DNA of 64,000 nucleotides. Source: an uncultured Eubacteriaceae bacterium (GTDB lineage: Bacteria; Bacillota; Clostridia; Lachnospirales; CAG-274). This document shows, piece after piece, positions 1 through 10,116 of this stretch. The stretch is taken from NCBI GenBank assembly GCA_947086655.1, contig CAMTZM010000006.1, forward strand, positions 41,552 to 105,551, written 5' to 3'. Below the pieces are notes generated by a model. The model saw only the letters and a list, made by a program, of their open reading frames with translations. It searched no databases and was not told the origin of the DNA. The translations under genes were made by a program, and so were the position numbers. Numbering within the stretch: position 1 is the first letter of the stretch; each line of letters starts with the position of its first letter.

Positions 1-496
1 TAAAATGCTTAAAGAGTATACAATATATGAAATTAAAGATAAAATTTTCGGCGATGATGAAATACAAAATTTTCCTTACAAAGAGACGCTTGAAAAGGCT
101 ATTGATACAGCTATTAAAACCGTAAAGGTAAAAGAAGACATTCATATATACACAAGCGGTGTAAATAATATACTTGATTTTCCCGAATTTAGTGATGTTG
201 TAAAGGCAAAGAATATTTTTAGTGCATTAGAGGAAAAACAGCTTCTTTCAGATGTAATATGCAAAAATGATGGAATGAATGATAATTCTATAAAAATAGT
301 AATAGGAAATGAGAATTATCTTGAACAGCTTAAAGATTGCAGCATAATTAAAACAGTTTACACATTTGACGACGATTCGTATGGAAGCATAGGAATAATA
401 GGTCCTACGAGAATGAATTATTCGCAAGTTGTATCAATACTTAATGGTATAGTTAAAAATATTAATATAGTTATAAAGGCAATTAAAGACGGCTGA
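1..496 (+). CDS. hrcA: Heat-inducible transcription repressor HrcA, C-terminal part
   Basis: The gene enters from the left edge of the window, so the N-terminal winged-helix DNA-binding domain is missing; about 165 residues remain. HrcA represses class I heat-shock operons by binding CIRCE operators. The C-terminal motif GIIGPTRMNYSQVV and the preceding YGSIG segment are typical of the family's last domain. It is followed 25 bp later by grpE, then dnaK and dnaJ, the standard Firmicutes order, in which HrcA regulates its own operon. The operator would lie upstream of the window and cannot be seen. Identification is secure from the motif plus the operon. Confidence 0.93.
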   Translation, partial: KMLKEYTIYEIKDKIFGDDEIQNFPYKETLEKAIDTAIKTVKVKEDIHIYTSGVNNILDFPEFSDVVKAKNIFSALEEKQLLSDVICKNDGMNDNSIKIVIGNENYLEQLKDCSIIKTVYTFDDDSYGSIGIIGPTRMNYSQVVSILNGIVKNINIVIKAIKDG

Positions 497-521
497 TAGA
501 TATGGAAGGAGTTTTACTGAA

Positions 522-1085
522 ATGGAAGAAAACAAAGAAAATGTTGAATATGAAGATACTCAATATGAGCAAACAGATATGAAAGAAGAAAATGAAGAAA
601 ATTTTGAGGAAGAAGATATTACGGAAGTTGATGAAAATGAGGAAAGCGAACTTGACAAAGTTAAGAAAAAAGCTTTATATTTAGTTGACAAATATCAGAA
701 AATAGTAGTTGAGTTTGACAATTTTAGAAATAGGACAGCAAAAGAAAAAGCAGGTATGTATGATGACGCTGTTAAAGATATTATTGAAAAATTTCTTCCG
801 GTACTTGATAATTTTGAAAGAGCTGTTGATACTGCTTCTGATAAAGAAGATTCGTTTTATAAAGGCGTTGAAATGATTTTAAAGCAGTTTAAAGACATTA
901 TGATTAGCCTTAATGTTGAAGAAATCGAAGCTTACGGAGTGGATTTTGACCCTAATGTTCATAATGCGGTTATGCATGGGGAAGATGATAAATTTGGAGA
1001 AAACAAAGTATCGGAAGTGCTTCAGAAAGGTTATAAATATAAAGATAAAGTTATAAGACCAAGTATGGTTAAGGTTGTAAATTAA
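522..1085 (+). CDS. grpE: Nucleotide exchange factor GrpE
   Basis: GrpE is the nucleotide exchange factor that releases ADP from DnaK in the cytoplasmic Hsp70 cycle. The 187-residue protein has a very acidic N-terminal tail (residues 1-45), a long helical stretch, the family segment YxKIVVEFDNFRNRT near residue 58 and a C-terminal beta domain ending GYKYKDKVIRPSMVKV. Length is normal. The start is supported by GGAGT about 10 bp upstream. It lies between hrcA and dnaK (36-bp gap), so co-transcription and HrcA control are expected. Confidence 0.97.
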   Translation: MEENKENVEYEDTQYEQTDMKEENEENFEEEDITEVDENEESELDKVKKKALYLVDKYQKIVVEFDNFRNRTAKEKAGMYDDAVKDIIEKFLPVLDNFERAVDTASDKEDSFYKGVEMILKQFKDIMISLNVEEIEAYGVDFDPNVHNAVMHGEDDKFGENKVSEVLQKGYKYKDKVIRPSMVKVVN

Positions 1086-1121
1086 TATATATTAAAGGTT
1101 ATTATTTAGGAGGAATATATA

Positions 1122-2966
1122 ATGGGAAAAATTATTGGTATTGATTTAGGAACTACTAATTCATGTGTTGCAGTTATGGAGGGCGGACAGCCGGTAGTTA
1201 TAGCAAACAGCGAAGGAGTAAGGACAACGCCTTCAATAGTTGGTTTTACAAAAGCAGGCGAAAGGCTTGTTGGAGAAACAGCAAAGCGTCAAATGGTTAC
1301 AAATGTTGATGGTACTGTTATTTCAATTAAAAGACATATGGGAAGTGACTATAAATTTTCGTATGATGATAAAAAATATTCTCCTCAGGAAATTTCAGCT
1401 ATGATTCTTCAGAAACTTAAAAAGGATGCAGAAAGCTATATAGGAGAAGAAGTAAAAGAGGCTGTTATTACTGTACCGGCTTATTTTACAGATAGTCAGA
1501 GACAGGCAACAAAAGATGCTGGAAAAATTGCCGGACTTGATGTAAAACGTATTATAAATGAGCCTACGGCAGCAGCACTTGCATATGGTCTTGATAATGA
1601 GAAAGAACAAAAAATAATGGTATATGACTTAGGCGGAGGTACATTTGACGTATCTATTATTGATATAGGCGATGGAATTATTGAAGTTATGGCTACAAGC
1701 GGAAATAACCATTTGGGAGGAGATGACTTTGACCAAAGAGTTATGGATTATCTTGTAAGCGAGTTTAAAAAGGTTGAAGGTATTGATTTAAGTCAAGATA
1801 AAATGGCTATGCAGAGAATCAAAGAAGCTGCTGAAAAAGCTAAAAAAGAACTTTCAACAACTACAACTTCAAATGTAAATCTTCCATTTATTACAATGAA
1901 TCAGGATGGACCTAAACATCTTGATATTACAATTACAAGGGCTAAGTTTGATGAGTTGACTCATGACCTTGTAGAGGCTACTTTAGGACCTGTAAGAACA
2001 GCTTTGGACGATGCCGGACTTACAGCAAATGAACTTGATAAGGTATTGCTTGTAGGTGGTTCAACAAGAATTCCGGCGGTACAGGAAGAAGTTAGAAAAA
2101 TAACAGGAAAAGAACCTTTTAAAGGAATAAATCCTGATGAATGCGTTGCACTGGGAGCATCTGTTCAAGGAGGAAACCTTGCCGGAGATGAAGGTGCCGG
2201 AAGTATTATACTTGTTGATGTAACTCCTCTTTCATTGGGTATTGAAACTGCCGGAGGAGTGTTTACAGTTCTTATTCCACGAAATACAAAAATTGCTGTA
2301 AATAAAAAACAAGTATTTTCAACATATGAGGATAATCAAACAGCAGTTGATATTAATGTTTTACAAGGCGAACGTCCTATGGCAAGAGATAATAAATCTT
2401 TAGGAAGATTTCGTCTTGACGGTATTGCGCCGGCTCCGAGAGGAATACCTCAAATTGAAGTTTCGTTTGATATTGACGCTAACGGAATTACAAGAGTTTC
2501 AGCTAAAGATTTAGGTACAGGAAAAGAACAAAATATTACAATTACTTCAAGCACAAATCTTTCTGATGAAGAAATTGACAGAGCAGTAAAAGAGGCTGAG
2601 CAATATGCTGAACAAGATAAAAAACGTAAAGAGGCAGTTGATGTTAAAAATGAAGCCGACAGCATGATTTTCCAAACAGAGAAGCTTTTAAAAGATGAAA
2701 ATATTGCCGGAAAAATTTCCGAAGAAGATAAAGCTAAAATTGAGACAGAAATTAGCAATCTTAAAAATGTAGCTGAAGGTATGAACGCCGAAACAATGTC
2801 TGAAAGTGATGTAAATACGCTTAAAACAGCAACTGAAGCTCTCTCAAAGGTTGTAAATGACTTTTCGTCAAAGCTTTACCAAGCTGCCGGTTCTCAGGCT
2901 CAGGCAGGTCCGCAAGACGCTAATGGTGGTGCACAGGCAAATGGCGATGATATTATAGACCAATAA
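1122..2966 (+). CDS. dnaK: Molecular chaperone DnaK (Hsp70)
   Basis: ATP-dependent Hsp70 chaperone acting with DnaJ and GrpE in the cytoplasm. The 614 residues begin with the phosphate-1 motif [17 protein letters not shown], followed by [12 protein letters not shown] near residue 168, [12 protein letters not shown] near 310 and the substrate-binding domain from about 370 ([15 protein letters not shown]). The tail is Gly/Ala-rich and ends DDIIDQ, close to the canonical EEVD-like end. A strong AGGAGG ribosome site precedes the ATG. The operon place after grpE is canonical. Nothing unusual is visible. Confidence 0.98.
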   Translation: MGKIIGIDLGTTNSCVAVMEGGQPVVIANSEGVRTTPSIVGFTKAGERLVGETAKRQMVTNVDGTVISIKRHMGSDYKFSYDDKKYSPQEISAMILQKLKKDAESYIGEEVKEAVITVPAYFTDSQRQATKDAGKIAGLDVKRIINEPTAAALAYGLDNEKEQKIMVYDLGGGTFDVSIIDIGDGIIEVMATSGNNHLGGDDFDQRVMDYLVSEFKKVEGIDLSQDKMAMQRIKEAAEKAKKELSTTTTSNVNLPFITMNQDGPKHLDITITRAKFDELTHDLVEATLGPVRTALDDAGLTANELDKVLLVGGSTRIPAVQEEVRKITGKEPFKGINPDECVALGASVQGGNLAGDEGAGSIILVDVTPLSLGIETAGGVFTVLIPRNTKIAVNKKQVFSTYEDNQTAVDINVLQGERPMARDNKSLGRFRLDGIAPAPRGIPQIEVSFDIDANGITRVSAKDLGTGKEQNITITSSTNLSDEEIDRAVKEAEQYAEQDKKRKEAVDVKNEADSMIFQTEKLLKDENIAGKISEEDKAKIETEISNLKNVAEGMNAETMSESDVNTLKTATEALSKVVNDFSSKLYQAAGSQAQAGPQDANGGAQANGDDIIDQ

Positions 2967-3018
2967 TAATTAAACTTATTTTTAAAATGAAATATGTATA
3001 AAGTAATATTATTTTAAC

Positions 3019-3165
3019 CGATAAAAGAAGTCCCCCGCCAATTAAGCGGGGCATTTACTCTTGTATTCAGTGGGAGGAAAATTTACTACAAAGGCGAATA
3101 CTTTCGCCGTTGGTTATGAGTATTTTTGCAAAGCAAAAATGCGAATAGTCTTTGACAATAAATCC
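3019..3165 (+). repeat. Dispersed intergenic repeat, copy A
   Basis: Non-coding segment between dnaK and dnaJ. It starts CCGATAAAAGAAGTC, contains a CCCCGC/GCGGGG hairpin, then TTTACTCTTGTATTCAG, a GGCGAA/TTCGCC hairpin and the module GGTTATGAGTATTTTTGC followed by AAAGCAAAAATGCGAATAGTC. The same modules in the same order recur, inverted, at 18412-18558, and in part at 14540-14640, 50636-50697 and 53085-53165. It has strong folding potential but no open frame that looks real. Confidence 0.7.
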
Positions 3166-3168
3166 CTT

Positions 3169-3204
3169 AGGGAAACACTGATTGTATTAAATCAGTGTTT
3201 CCCT
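3169..3204. repeat. Short hairpin repeat GGAAACACTGATT, full copy
   Basis: A perfect 15-bp inverted repeat (AGGGAAACACTGATT / AATCAGTGTTTCCCT) with a 6-nt loop, directly after repeat copy A and about 55 bp before dnaJ. It is followed by an interrupted T-rich stretch (3224-3240), so it could act as an intra-operon attenuator. A second full copy lies at 44094-44132, downstream of prfA, and degenerate copies occur at 23236, 30388 and 49640. Confidence 0.65.
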
Positions 3205-3259
3205 ATTGGCATTTTGAGATACCTTTTTTTATTTTTTTTAATAAAGGCGGTGGTTATAA

Positions 3260-4414
3260 ATGGCTTCAAAAAGAGATTATTATGAAATTTTAGGAGTGCA
3301 GAAAGGCGCAAGCGATGCTGAGATAAAAAAAGCGTACAGAGGTCTTGTAAAAAAATATCACCCTGATGTTAATCCGGGAAATAAAGAAGCTGAAGCTAAG
3401 TTTAAAGAAGTAAACGAAGCTTATGAGGTACTTGGAGACCAGCAAAAAAGAAGCGCTTATGATAATTACGGACATGCCGCATTTGAAAATGGCGGAGCTG
3501 GAGCAGGCGGTTTTGGCGGTTTTAGCGGCGGCGTTGACATGGGTGATATATTTGAGAGTATTTTTGGAGACGGCGGCTTTGGCGATATTTTTGGCGGCGG
3601 CGGTCGAAGAAGAAGAAATGGACCGAGACGTGGAGCAGACGTACAAACTAATATGCACATTACTTTTGAAGAGGCTATGTTTGGAGTTGAAAAGGAAATT
3701 ACTATACCGGTAAATCATACATGTGAAACATGTAAAGGAACAGGCGCAAAACCGGGTACATTTGCTGAAACATGTAAACGATGCGGAGGTACAGGACAAG
3801 AAAGTTTTGTACAGCAAACAATGTTTGGCTCAATGAAAAGCGTTAAAACATGCAGCGCTTGTCATGGAGAGGGTAAAATAATAAAAGAGCCATGTACAGA
3901 CTGTAAAGGAACAGGTAATAAAAGAGTAACGGAAAAAATTAAAATTACAGTTCCAAAAGGAATTGATAACGGACAAAAGATAAGAAAAACAGGTTATGGT
4001 GAAGCTGGAGAAAAAGGCGGTTCAAATGGAGATTTGTTCATTGTTATTTATGTACAGCCTCATAAACAGTTTATAAGAAAAGAAAATGATATTTATGTTG
4101 ATGTACCTATAAGTTTTGTTCAGGCAGCACTTGGGGACGATATTGAAGTTCCGACAATAGACGGAATGGAAACATATAAAATAAAGCCCGGAACTCAGCC
4201 AGATACAAAAGCTGTATTGAAAGGAAAAGGCGCATATAATGTTAGAAGACAAAATTATAGAGGTGATGAAATTATTACATTTAAGGTTGAAATTCCTACC
4301 AAACTTACAGAAAGACAAAAATCACTTCTTCAAAGTTTTTATGGAAATGATAAAAAAGATGAACATAAAAAAGAGGGCTTTTTTGATAAAGTTAAAAAAA
4401 CATTTAGTGAATAA
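3260..4414 (+). CDS. dnaJ: Chaperone protein DnaJ (type I Hsp40)
   Basis: Co-chaperone that delivers substrates to DnaK and stimulates its ATPase. The 384-residue protein has a J domain with the HPD triad (YHPDVNPG near residue 35), a Gly/Phe-rich linker (about 75-125), four CxxCxGxG zinc-finger repeats ([32 protein letters not shown]) and a C-terminal substrate-binding domain. The ribosome site AAGGCGG precedes the ATG. The dnaK-dnaJ spacer is unusually long (293 bp) because it holds two repeat elements, which may uncouple dnaJ from dnaK levels. Confidence 0.98.
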   Translation: MASKRDYYEILGVQKGASDAEIKKAYRGLVKKYHPDVNPGNKEAEAKFKEVNEAYEVLGDQQKRSAYDNYGHAAFENGGAGAGGFGGFSGGVDMGDIFESIFGDGGFGDIFGGGGRRRRNGPRRGADVQTNMHITFEEAMFGVEKEITIPVNHTCETCKGTGAKPGTFAETCKRCGGTGQESFVQQTMFGSMKSVKTCSACHGEGKIIKEPCTDCKGTGNKRVTEKIKITVPKGIDNGQKIRKTGYGEAGEKGGSNGDLFIVIYVQPHKQFIRKENDIYVDVPISFVQAALGDDIEVPTIDGMETYKIKPGTQPDTKAVLKGKGAYNVRRQNYRGDEIITFKVEIPTKLTERQKSLLQSFYGNDKKDEHKKEGFFDKVKKTFSE

Positions 4415-4430
4415 AATATTAATTGCAAAC

Positions 4431-4460
4431 GACATTGGTTATAAGCTAATGTCTTTTGTT
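4431..4460 (+). terminator. Possible weak dnaJ terminator
   Basis: GACATT and AATGTC pair around an 11-nt loop, followed by a T-rich tract (TTTTGTTTTG). It lies 17 bp after the dnaJ stop and about 90 bp before a stronger hairpin. Confidence 0.45.
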
Positions 4461-4546
4461 TTGTTTGCTTTTTTTATAATATATAAGGGTAAGTACTTGA
4501 TATTGTATTTTAAAGGGATACAAGCTTAAACTAAAAATTACATAAA

Positions 4547-4590
4547 ACAATAGTGAAAAATTATATTTAAACATAATTTTTCACTATTGT
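4547..4590. terminator. Bidirectional terminator between dnaJ and the zinc protease
   Basis: A perfect 18-bp stem (ACAATAGTGAAAAATTAT and its complement) with an 8-nt loop, with T-runs in both directions. It sits between convergent genes. Confidence 0.85.
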
Positions 4591-4621
4591 TTTTTATATA
4601 TTTCTATATATTTTAATATTA

Positions 4622-5335
4622 TTAGTTTCGGCGTCTTCCGGAAATAAGAAGCAGTCTTAAAAGATTAAGAACTCCAGAAGCAGCGGCAGCTACATAAGTC
4701 ATTGCAGCAGCGCTTAAAACCTTTTTAGCTGATGGTATTTCATTGTTTGTGAGAAAACCGTAATCCTCTAAAAGAGAAATTGCACGGCTTGATGCGTTAA
4801 ACTCAACAGGCAGTGTTACAAGCTGAAAGAAAACAACAGCCGAAAAAAGTATTATTCCTATATTCAGTATTATGTTGCTAAATGAACCGAAAAATCCGAA
4901 AACAAGCCCTAACATAATAAGCGGCATAGCAAGTTTTGAACTTATATTTACAACGGGAAAAATAGCCGTTCTTATTGAAAGGGGAAGATAATCTGTATCA
5001 TGTTGTATTGCATGCCCTGTTTCATGAGCAGCAACTCCTATTGCGGCAATGCTTTTTGAGTTGAAAACAGGGTCTGAAAGTCTAAGCACCTTGTTTTTTG
5101 GGTCATAATGGTCTGTAAGACTTCCGCTTATATGCTCAACTGTTACATCTGTTATACCTGCTATATTTAAAAGCTGTCTTGCTACGTCAGCGCCAGTATA
5201 GCCTTTAGCAGCCGGTACAGACGAGTATCGGTTAAATGTGTTTGATACTTTTGATTGAGCCCATATTGATAGTATAATAGCCGGTATAATTAAAATCATT
5301 GTAGGGTCAAAATAAAACCCTAAACCATGAAACAT
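4622..5335 (-). CDS. Membrane zinc metallopeptidase, YugP-like (Zn_peptidase_2 family)
   Basis: Integral-membrane protein of 237 residues with the zinc-protease motif HETGH in AAHETGHAIQHDTDYLPL (near residue 103), an N-terminal membrane segment and two or three more hydrophobic segments after the motif. It matches the YugP-type family found in most Firmicutes, whose substrate is not known. It is the last gene of the minus-strand block and lies 23 bp after fmt, so it is probably co-transcribed with fmt and def. Two terminators separate it from dnaJ. Family assignment is secure; the physiological role is not. Confidence 0.88.
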   Translation of the reverse strand: MFHGLGFYFDPTMILIIPAIILSIWAQSKVSNTFNRYSSVPAAKGYTGADVARQLLNIAGITDVTVEHISGSLTDHYDPKNKVLRLSDPVFNSKSIAAIGVAAHETGHAIQHDTDYLPLSIRTAIFPVVNISSKLAMPLIMLGLVFGFFGSFSNIILNIGIILFSAVVFFQLVTLPVEFNASSRAISLLEDYGFLTNNEIPSAKKVLSAAAMTYVAAAASGVLNLLRLLLISGRRRN

Positions 5336-5358
5336 AATGTAAAACCTCCTTTATTAAT

Positions 5359-6288
5359 TTATTGTAAAATAATTCCCTCTTTTATTTCATGTCCTCTTAG
5401 ATAGTCTGCGGCTGACATTTTTTTGCCGCCTTTTGCCTGCATTTGAGTTATAATAATAGCAGAATCAGCAGTTTTAACAATAAATCCCTTTTTAGGAGAT
5501 ACGGATATTATTTCCCCAAAGTCTGAATTTTTATCTGTTTTTGTTTTTTCGGCAGCATATATTTTAAATGTTTCACCGCAATAATTAGTATAGGCGCAAG
5601 GAGAAGGGTTTAAACCTCTTATTAAGTTTATTATTTCATCAGATGTTTTATCCCATTTTATATGTCCTGTTTCTTTATCAATCATATATGCATATGTTGA
5701 AAGACTTGAGTCTTGTTTTTCAGCCTTTAAATTTCCTTCTGAAAGAAGTTTTAATGTTTTTATAATAAGAGATGCTCCAACAACTGACATTTTATCATGC
5801 AAAGAGCCATATGTGTCATTAGGCGTAATTTCAATCTCTTGTTTTAAAAGCATATCCCCCGAATCAAGTTTTTTTTCCATATACATTATAGTAACTCCGG
5901 TTTTTGTTTTACCGTCAATAATGGCTCTTTGTATAGGAGCAGCTCCTCTGTATTCAGGTAAAAGAGAAGCATGTATATTTATACATCCGTATTTTGGCAT
6001 TTTAAGAACTGTTTCAGGAAGTAACTGCCCATAGGCTGCTACAACAAAAATATCGGCATTTATTTCCTTTAATTTTTCTATAAAATCATCATCTTTTAAT
6101 GTTTTTGGCTGATAAACAGGTATATTATGTTCTATTGCTTTTTCTTTTACAGGAGTAAAAAGAATTTTTTTCCCTCTTCCTTTTGGTTTATCAGGCTGTG
6201 TTATGACAGCTTTTACATTGTGTTCTTTTATTAAAGCTTCAAGTGCTAAAACAGAAAAATCAGGAGTACCCATAAATAAAACGTCCAT
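5359..6288 (-). CDS. fmt: Methionyl-tRNA formyltransferase
   Basis: Transfers a formyl group from 10-formyl-THF to initiator Met-tRNA. The start is taken at the ATG giving MDVLFMGTPDFSVLALEAL, because AGGAGGA lies just upstream and the frame before it is not conserved. Hallmarks are QPDKPKGRGKK near residue 36, the catalytic segment INIHASLLPEYRGAAPIQRAI near 105-125, and a C-terminal OB-like domain (CYTNYCGETFKI type segment from about 225). At 309 residues the length is normal. It begins 2 bp after the def stop, so the two formyl-methionine cycle enzymes are tightly coupled. Confidence 0.97.
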   Translation of the reverse strand: MDVLFMGTPDFSVLALEALIKEHNVKAVITQPDKPKGRGKKILFTPVKEKAIEHNIPVYQPKTLKDDDFIEKLKEINADIFVVAAYGQLLPETVLKMPKYGCINIHASLLPEYRGAAPIQRAIIDGKTKTGVTIMYMEKKLDSGDMLLKQEIEITPNDTYGSLHDKMSVVGASLIIKTLKLLSEGNLKAEKQDSSLSTYAYMIDKETGHIKWDKTSDEIINLIRGLNPSPCAYTNYCGETFKIYAAEKTKTDKNSDFGEIISVSPKKGFIVKTADSAIIITQMQAKGGKKMSAADYLRGHEIKEGIILQ

Positions 6289-6289
6289 T

Positions 6290-6751
6290 TTATTCCTCCT
6301 CGTCAGTTTCTTCGTCAATAATGTTATCAATAAACAAAATGCCGTCAAGATGTTCTGTTTCATGGCACAATGCTACTGCAAGAAGTCCTTCGGCTTCAAT
6401 AACAATTTTTTCTCCATTTCTATTAAGAGCTTCTGCCTTTACATATTCGGGACGTTCAACTGCTCCGGATTTTCCGGGGATGCTTAAACATGCTTCATCA
6501 TTTATTTGACTTCCTCTTTTCTCAACTATTACAGGATTTATAAGTTCAATAAGTCCGTTTCCAACGTCTATAACAACAGCACGCCTTAATATTCCAACTT
6601 GAGGAGCGGCAAGACCTACTCCGTTAGCAGAATACATTGTTTCTGCCATATCATCTAAAAGAGTTAATATTTTATCATTTATTTCTGTTATTTCTCTTGA
6701 TTTCTTTCTTAAAATTTCATCAATACTTAAACGAATTTCTCTTATAGCCAT
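6290..6751 (-). CDS. def: Peptide deformylase
   Basis: Removes the N-formyl group from nascent proteins. The three family motifs are present in 153 residues: [10 protein letters not shown] (near 45), ACLSIPG with the metal-ligand Cys (near 87) and HETEH with two His ligands (near 130). Motif 2 has Ala where Gly is usual (EACLS rather than EGCLS) and motif 3 has HETEH where HEIDH is usual. All metal ligands and the catalytic Glu are kept, so activity is expected. It lies between priA and fmt in a common clostridial order. Confidence 0.95.
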   Translation of the reverse strand: MAIREIRLSIDEILRKKSREITEINDKILTLLDDMAETMYSANGVGLAAPQVGILRRAVVIDVGNGLIELINPVIVEKRGSQINDEACLSIPGKSGAVERPEYVKAEALNRNGEKIVIEAEGLLAVALCHETEHLDGILFIDNIIDEETDEEE

Positions 6752-6778
6752 TTTTAGTTTCCTTTCTGTTTTTAATTT

Positions 6779-9004
6779 TTAATATGAATAAGACGGATTT
6801 AATGATATATTAACGCTTATTCCTATAAGATTGTAATTTTCTTTAAGTTTATTAAGGCAGTATATAACAAAACTTTTAAGTTTTTCCTCATCAGAGGATT
6901 TTACAATTAGTTTCCATCGGTAATTTTTTCTTATTTTTGAAATCATACACGGAGCAGGTCCTAAAAACTCAAATAATCCTTTTCTATTATAATTTAACAT
7001 TATATCAGATAATTTGTAAAGGTTTGTAATAATTTTTTTTTCGTCAACACCTGTAAATACAATAAAAAATATGCTTGAAAATGGCGGGTATACCATTTGT
7101 CGTCTTATAGAAATTTCGTGTTTGTAAAATTCTATGTAGTTATTGTCTTTTGCAAAAACTATGCTGTAATGCTCAGGATTATAAGTTTGTATATATACAT
7201 TTCCGGATACTTCGGCACGTCCGGCTCTGCCTGACACTTGGGTTAAAAGCTGGAATGTGTTTTCACCGCATTTGTAGTCTCCGTTGTTTAATGAAAGGTC
7301 GGCAGCAATAACTCCTACAACGGAAACATTAGGAAAATCAAGCCCTTTTGCAATCATTTGAGTTCCTATTAATATATCAGCGTCTCCATTTGAAAATTTC
7401 TTTAAAATAATATTATGCCCGTTTTTTTTTCTTGTAGTATCTAAATCCATACGTAGAGTACGAGCGTTTGGAAAAAGTTTTTCTATTTCTTTTTCAACTT
7501 TTTGTGTGCCAATACCAAAAAACTTAATGTATTTTGAACCACATTGAGGACATACAGATGGATTATTTTCCGTTTTACCACAATAATGACACATAAGTTT
7601 ATTAGAACTTATATGATAGGTATAATTTACATTACAGTTAGAACACGCCATTACATATCCGCAGCTTCTGCATGATACAAATGTAGAATGCCCACGGCGG
7701 TTTAAAAAAAGTATTGTTTGTTGTTTTTTATCAAGATTATTTTTTATAGCGTTAAATAATTCACGGCTAAATATTGAGCGGTTTCCGGAAGCAAGTTCTT
7801 GACGCATATCAACAACAGTAATATTTGGATAACTTTTATTTATACGATTTTTTATTGATACAAGTTCATATTTTTTATTAAGTGCATTATAATAAGATTC
7901 TATTGAAGGCGTAGCACTTCCAAACACTGTAAGTGCATTTTTTATCTCACAAAGTCTAATTGCTGTGTCTCTTGCGTCATATTTTGGAGTAGAATCAGAT
8001 TTATAAGTGTTTTCGTGTTCTTCATCTATTATAATAATTTTAAGATTTTCAAATGGTGTGAATAACGCAGAACGAGGTCCTACCATAATGGATATTTCAC
8101 CATTTTTTGCCTTTTTCCATTGTTCAAAACGCTCGCTGCGGCTCATTGCTGAATGAGTTACTGAAACTTTATCTTGAAACCTTTTAGTAAATCTTAATAC
8201 AGTTTGAGGAGTAAGAGATATTTCAGGAACTAAAACAATTGCCTGTCCTCCTGATTTTATTACATATTCGATTGCTTGCAGATAAATTTCTGTTTTTCCG
8301 CAGCCTGTAACTCCATGAATTAAAATCGGTTTTTTATTATCTGAGTTTAAACCTTTTATTATTGTATTTATAGCGTTTTGCTGTTCTTTTGTAGGCGTAA
8401 ACGGAATACTTTTTTTATCTGTATAATATAAGTTTTCAAATTCTCTTTTTACTTCACGGTCATATATTTTAATTATGCCTTTTTTTTCTAATGATTTAAT
8501 AGGAGAATCAGAAACTTCAGCAACAATTTTTATTTCATTTAAAGTAATGCCGTCATATTTATTAAGAAGCGCTAAAACTTTACTTTGTTGATTGTTTTTA
8601 TCAATTATATCGTTTATGATTTTATATATGTTTGGAAAATCTTTGTTTATATAAGCATATTTAGCTGTTTTTTCATGTACTATTGATGGCATTATACATT
8701 TTAGGCAGTCACTTAGATTTGAGTAATATTTTTCACGCATCCACTTAGCAAGTTCAATCATTGTTTCGGAAAATACAGGATATTTATCTGGTATAGATAG
8801 TATATCTTTTATTTTGTTTTTATCAAAATTGACTTCATTGCAAAAACCTATTATATAACCCTCATATTTTCTGTTTCCAGCTCCAAACGGTACGTAAACT
8901 CTCATACCAAGCTTTACATATGAAAGTTTTTCAGGTATTCTGTAAGTGAAAATTCTGTCTACATTTTTATTTGATACCGCTATTATAATTTCAGCATATT
9001 TCAT
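6779..9004 (-). CDS. priA: Primosomal protein N' (replication restart helicase PriA)
   Basis: 3'-5' DNA helicase that reloads the replisome at stalled forks. The 741-residue protein has the N-terminal 3'-OH-binding domain (first 100 residues), Walker A GVTGCGKTEIY (near 235), Walker B IIIDEEHENTYK (near 330), paired zinc-binding cysteines (CRSCGYVMACSNCN, CHYCGK, CPQCGS, about 440-500) and helicase motifs V-VI (GTQMIAKGLDFPNV, QVSGRAGRAE). A hairpin lies between rpoZ and this gene. Downstream def follows after 27 bp. Confidence 0.97.
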   Translation of the reverse strand: MKYAEIIIAVSNKNVDRIFTYRIPEKLSYVKLGMRVYVPFGAGNRKYEGYIIGFCNEVNFDKNKIKDILSIPDKYPVFSETMIELAKWMREKYYSNLSDCLKCIMPSIVHEKTAKYAYINKDFPNIYKIINDIIDKNNQQSKVLALLNKYDGITLNEIKIVAEVSDSPIKSLEKKGIIKIYDREVKREFENLYYTDKKSIPFTPTKEQQNAINTIIKGLNSDNKKPILIHGVTGCGKTEIYLQAIEYVIKSGGQAIVLVPEISLTPQTVLRFTKRFQDKVSVTHSAMSRSERFEQWKKAKNGEISIMVGPRSALFTPFENLKIIIIDEEHENTYKSDSTPKYDARDTAIRLCEIKNALTVFGSATPSIESYYNALNKKYELVSIKNRINKSYPNITVVDMRQELASGNRSIFSRELFNAIKNNLDKKQQTILFLNRRGHSTFVSCRSCGYVMACSNCNVNYTYHISSNKLMCHYCGKTENNPSVCPQCGSKYIKFFGIGTQKVEKEIEKLFPNARTLRMDLDTTRKKNGHNIILKKFSNGDADILIGTQMIAKGLDFPNVSVVGVIAADLSLNNGDYKCGENTFQLLTQVSGRAGRAEVSGNVYIQTYNPEHYSIVFAKDNNYIEFYKHEISIRRQMVYPPFSSIFFIVFTGVDEKKIITNLYKLSDIMLNYNRKGLFEFLGPAPCMISKIRKNYRWKLIVKSSDEEKLKSFVIYCLNKLKENYNLIGISVNISLNPSYSY

Positions 9005-9021
9005 AAAATCATTCCTAATAA

Positions 9022-9051
9022 ATATCCCAAAAGTGATAACCTTTGGGATAT
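9022..9051 (-). terminator. Hairpin between rpoZ and priA
   Basis: A 10-bp perfect stem (ATATCCCAAA / TTTGGGATAT) with a 10-nt loop lies between the rpoZ stop and the priA start. The U-tract is better on the plus strand than on the minus strand, so it may be an attenuator rather than a full stop. Confidence 0.5.
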
Positions 9052-9080
9052 TTTATTTATTTGTCTTTTTTATTTAGATT

Positions 9081-9485
9081 TTAATAAGGTATATCTGATA
9101 TGTTTGATGATTCTTCATCAAGTTCTTCTGTTTCATTTAACTCTTCGTCGGTTTCTTCTTTAACGCTCATTTCTGCTGTTTTATGCATTATATCGGAAAG
9201 AATATCCTCACGTATATCAAATTCATTTTCATTTTCTTTTTTCAAATTAAGTATAGTACCTTCTCCTTCAGGCACAACTTTTATTTTATCGTTCCAAAGT
9301 TCTGATACTGCTGTTGAAAGAGGTTTTCCCTTTATTTCTGAAACCATAGGCTCATCACCGTCAATAATTTGTCTTGCTCTTTTAGCAGCGGCAATAACTA
9401 TTGTATAGCGACTTGTAATTTCATCGTTTTCATTAGAGTCTTTGTTAAGCACTTCCATTAATTCGGCGTAAGATGGTCTTAACAT
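9081..9485 (-). CDS. rpoZ: RNA polymerase omega subunit
   Basis: Small RNA polymerase subunit that helps assemble the beta' subunit. The MLRPSYAELMEVL start, SRYTIVIAAAKRARQIIDG segment and KPLSTAVSEL match omega of Firmicutes. At 134 residues it is longer than the usual 65-90: the extra part is a very acidic C-terminal tail (about residues 85-134, rich in Glu and Asp). It overlaps the end of gmk by 7 bp, the usual gmk-rpoZ pairing. The function of the tail is unknown. Confidence 0.94.
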   Translation of the reverse strand: MLRPSYAELMEVLNKDSNENDEITSRYTIVIAAAKRARQIIDGDEPMVSEIKGKPLSTAVSELWNDKIKVVPEGEGTILNLKKENENEFDIREDILSDIMHKTAEMSVKEETDEELNETEELDEESSNISDIPY

Positions 9486-10096
9486 TTTATTTCATCTCCC
9501 TTTAAAATATTTTTAAGATATAAATTTCTGTTAGCTCTCATTTTTTCAGCATATACAATATTTTTTATATCATTTGATGCCTTTTCTATTTCATTATTTA
9601 TAACAATATAATCATATTTATCCATCATATCAAATTCTTCTTTGGCACGGTTTAATCTCATTTCAATACGGTCTTTTGGTTCTGTTGCTCTGTTTTCAAG
9701 CCGGTGTTTCAATTCATTAATAGAAGGCGGAGTTAAAAATATTAAAATAGCTTCTTTAAATATTTCTTTAACTTGAAGAGCTCCTTGTACTTCTATTTCA
9801 AGTATAACATTTTTTCCTTCTTCAAGCTTTTGATTTACATAAGATATAGGAGTTCCATAATAATTTCCGCAAAAAATAGCGTATTCAAGAAATTCTTTGT
9901 TATCCGCCATTTTTTTAAATTCATCTTCACTTCTGAAAAAATAGTTTACACCCTCTGTCTCATTTATACGCGGCGCTCTTGTAGTTACAGATATTGATAA
10001 AGCAAACCGGCTATCGTTTTTTAAAATATCTACAACTGTTCCTTTTCCTGCTCCCGATGGACCTGATACAATAACCAGTAATCCTTTTTTATTCAT
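9479..10096 (-). CDS. gmk: Guanylate kinase
   Basis: Phosphorylates GMP to GDP. P-loop SGPSGAGKGTVV near residue 9, then SVTTRAPRINETEGVNYFF (GMP-binding region) and YIVINNEI near the end match the family; about 205 residues is normal. The start is set at the ATG (MNKKGLLVIV), 9 nt after GGGGA; a TTG three codons upstream is less likely. It is between remA and rpoZ, and overlaps rpoZ. Confidence 0.97.
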   Translation of the reverse strand: MNKKGLLVIVSGPSGAGKGTVVDILKNDSRFALSISVTTRAPRINETEGVNYFFRSEDEFKKMADNKEFLEYAIFCGNYYGTPISYVNQKLEEGKNVILEIEVQGALQVKEIFKEAILIFLTPPSINELKHRLENRATEPKDRIEMRLNRAKEEFDMMDKYDYIVINNEIEKASNDIKNIVYAEKMRANRNLYLKNILKGDEIKC

Positions 10097-10116
10097 TCTT
10101 GCCAATCCCCTTTTAT

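Noticed and set aside
3290..3817. Long open frame on the minus strand within dnaJ
   Set aside because: It mirrors the dnaJ codon pattern and has low-complexity sequence and no ribosome site; a shadow of dnaJ.
9100..9408. Ser-rich open frame opposite rpoZ
   Set aside because: Complement of Glu-rich codons; it has no supporting signals.
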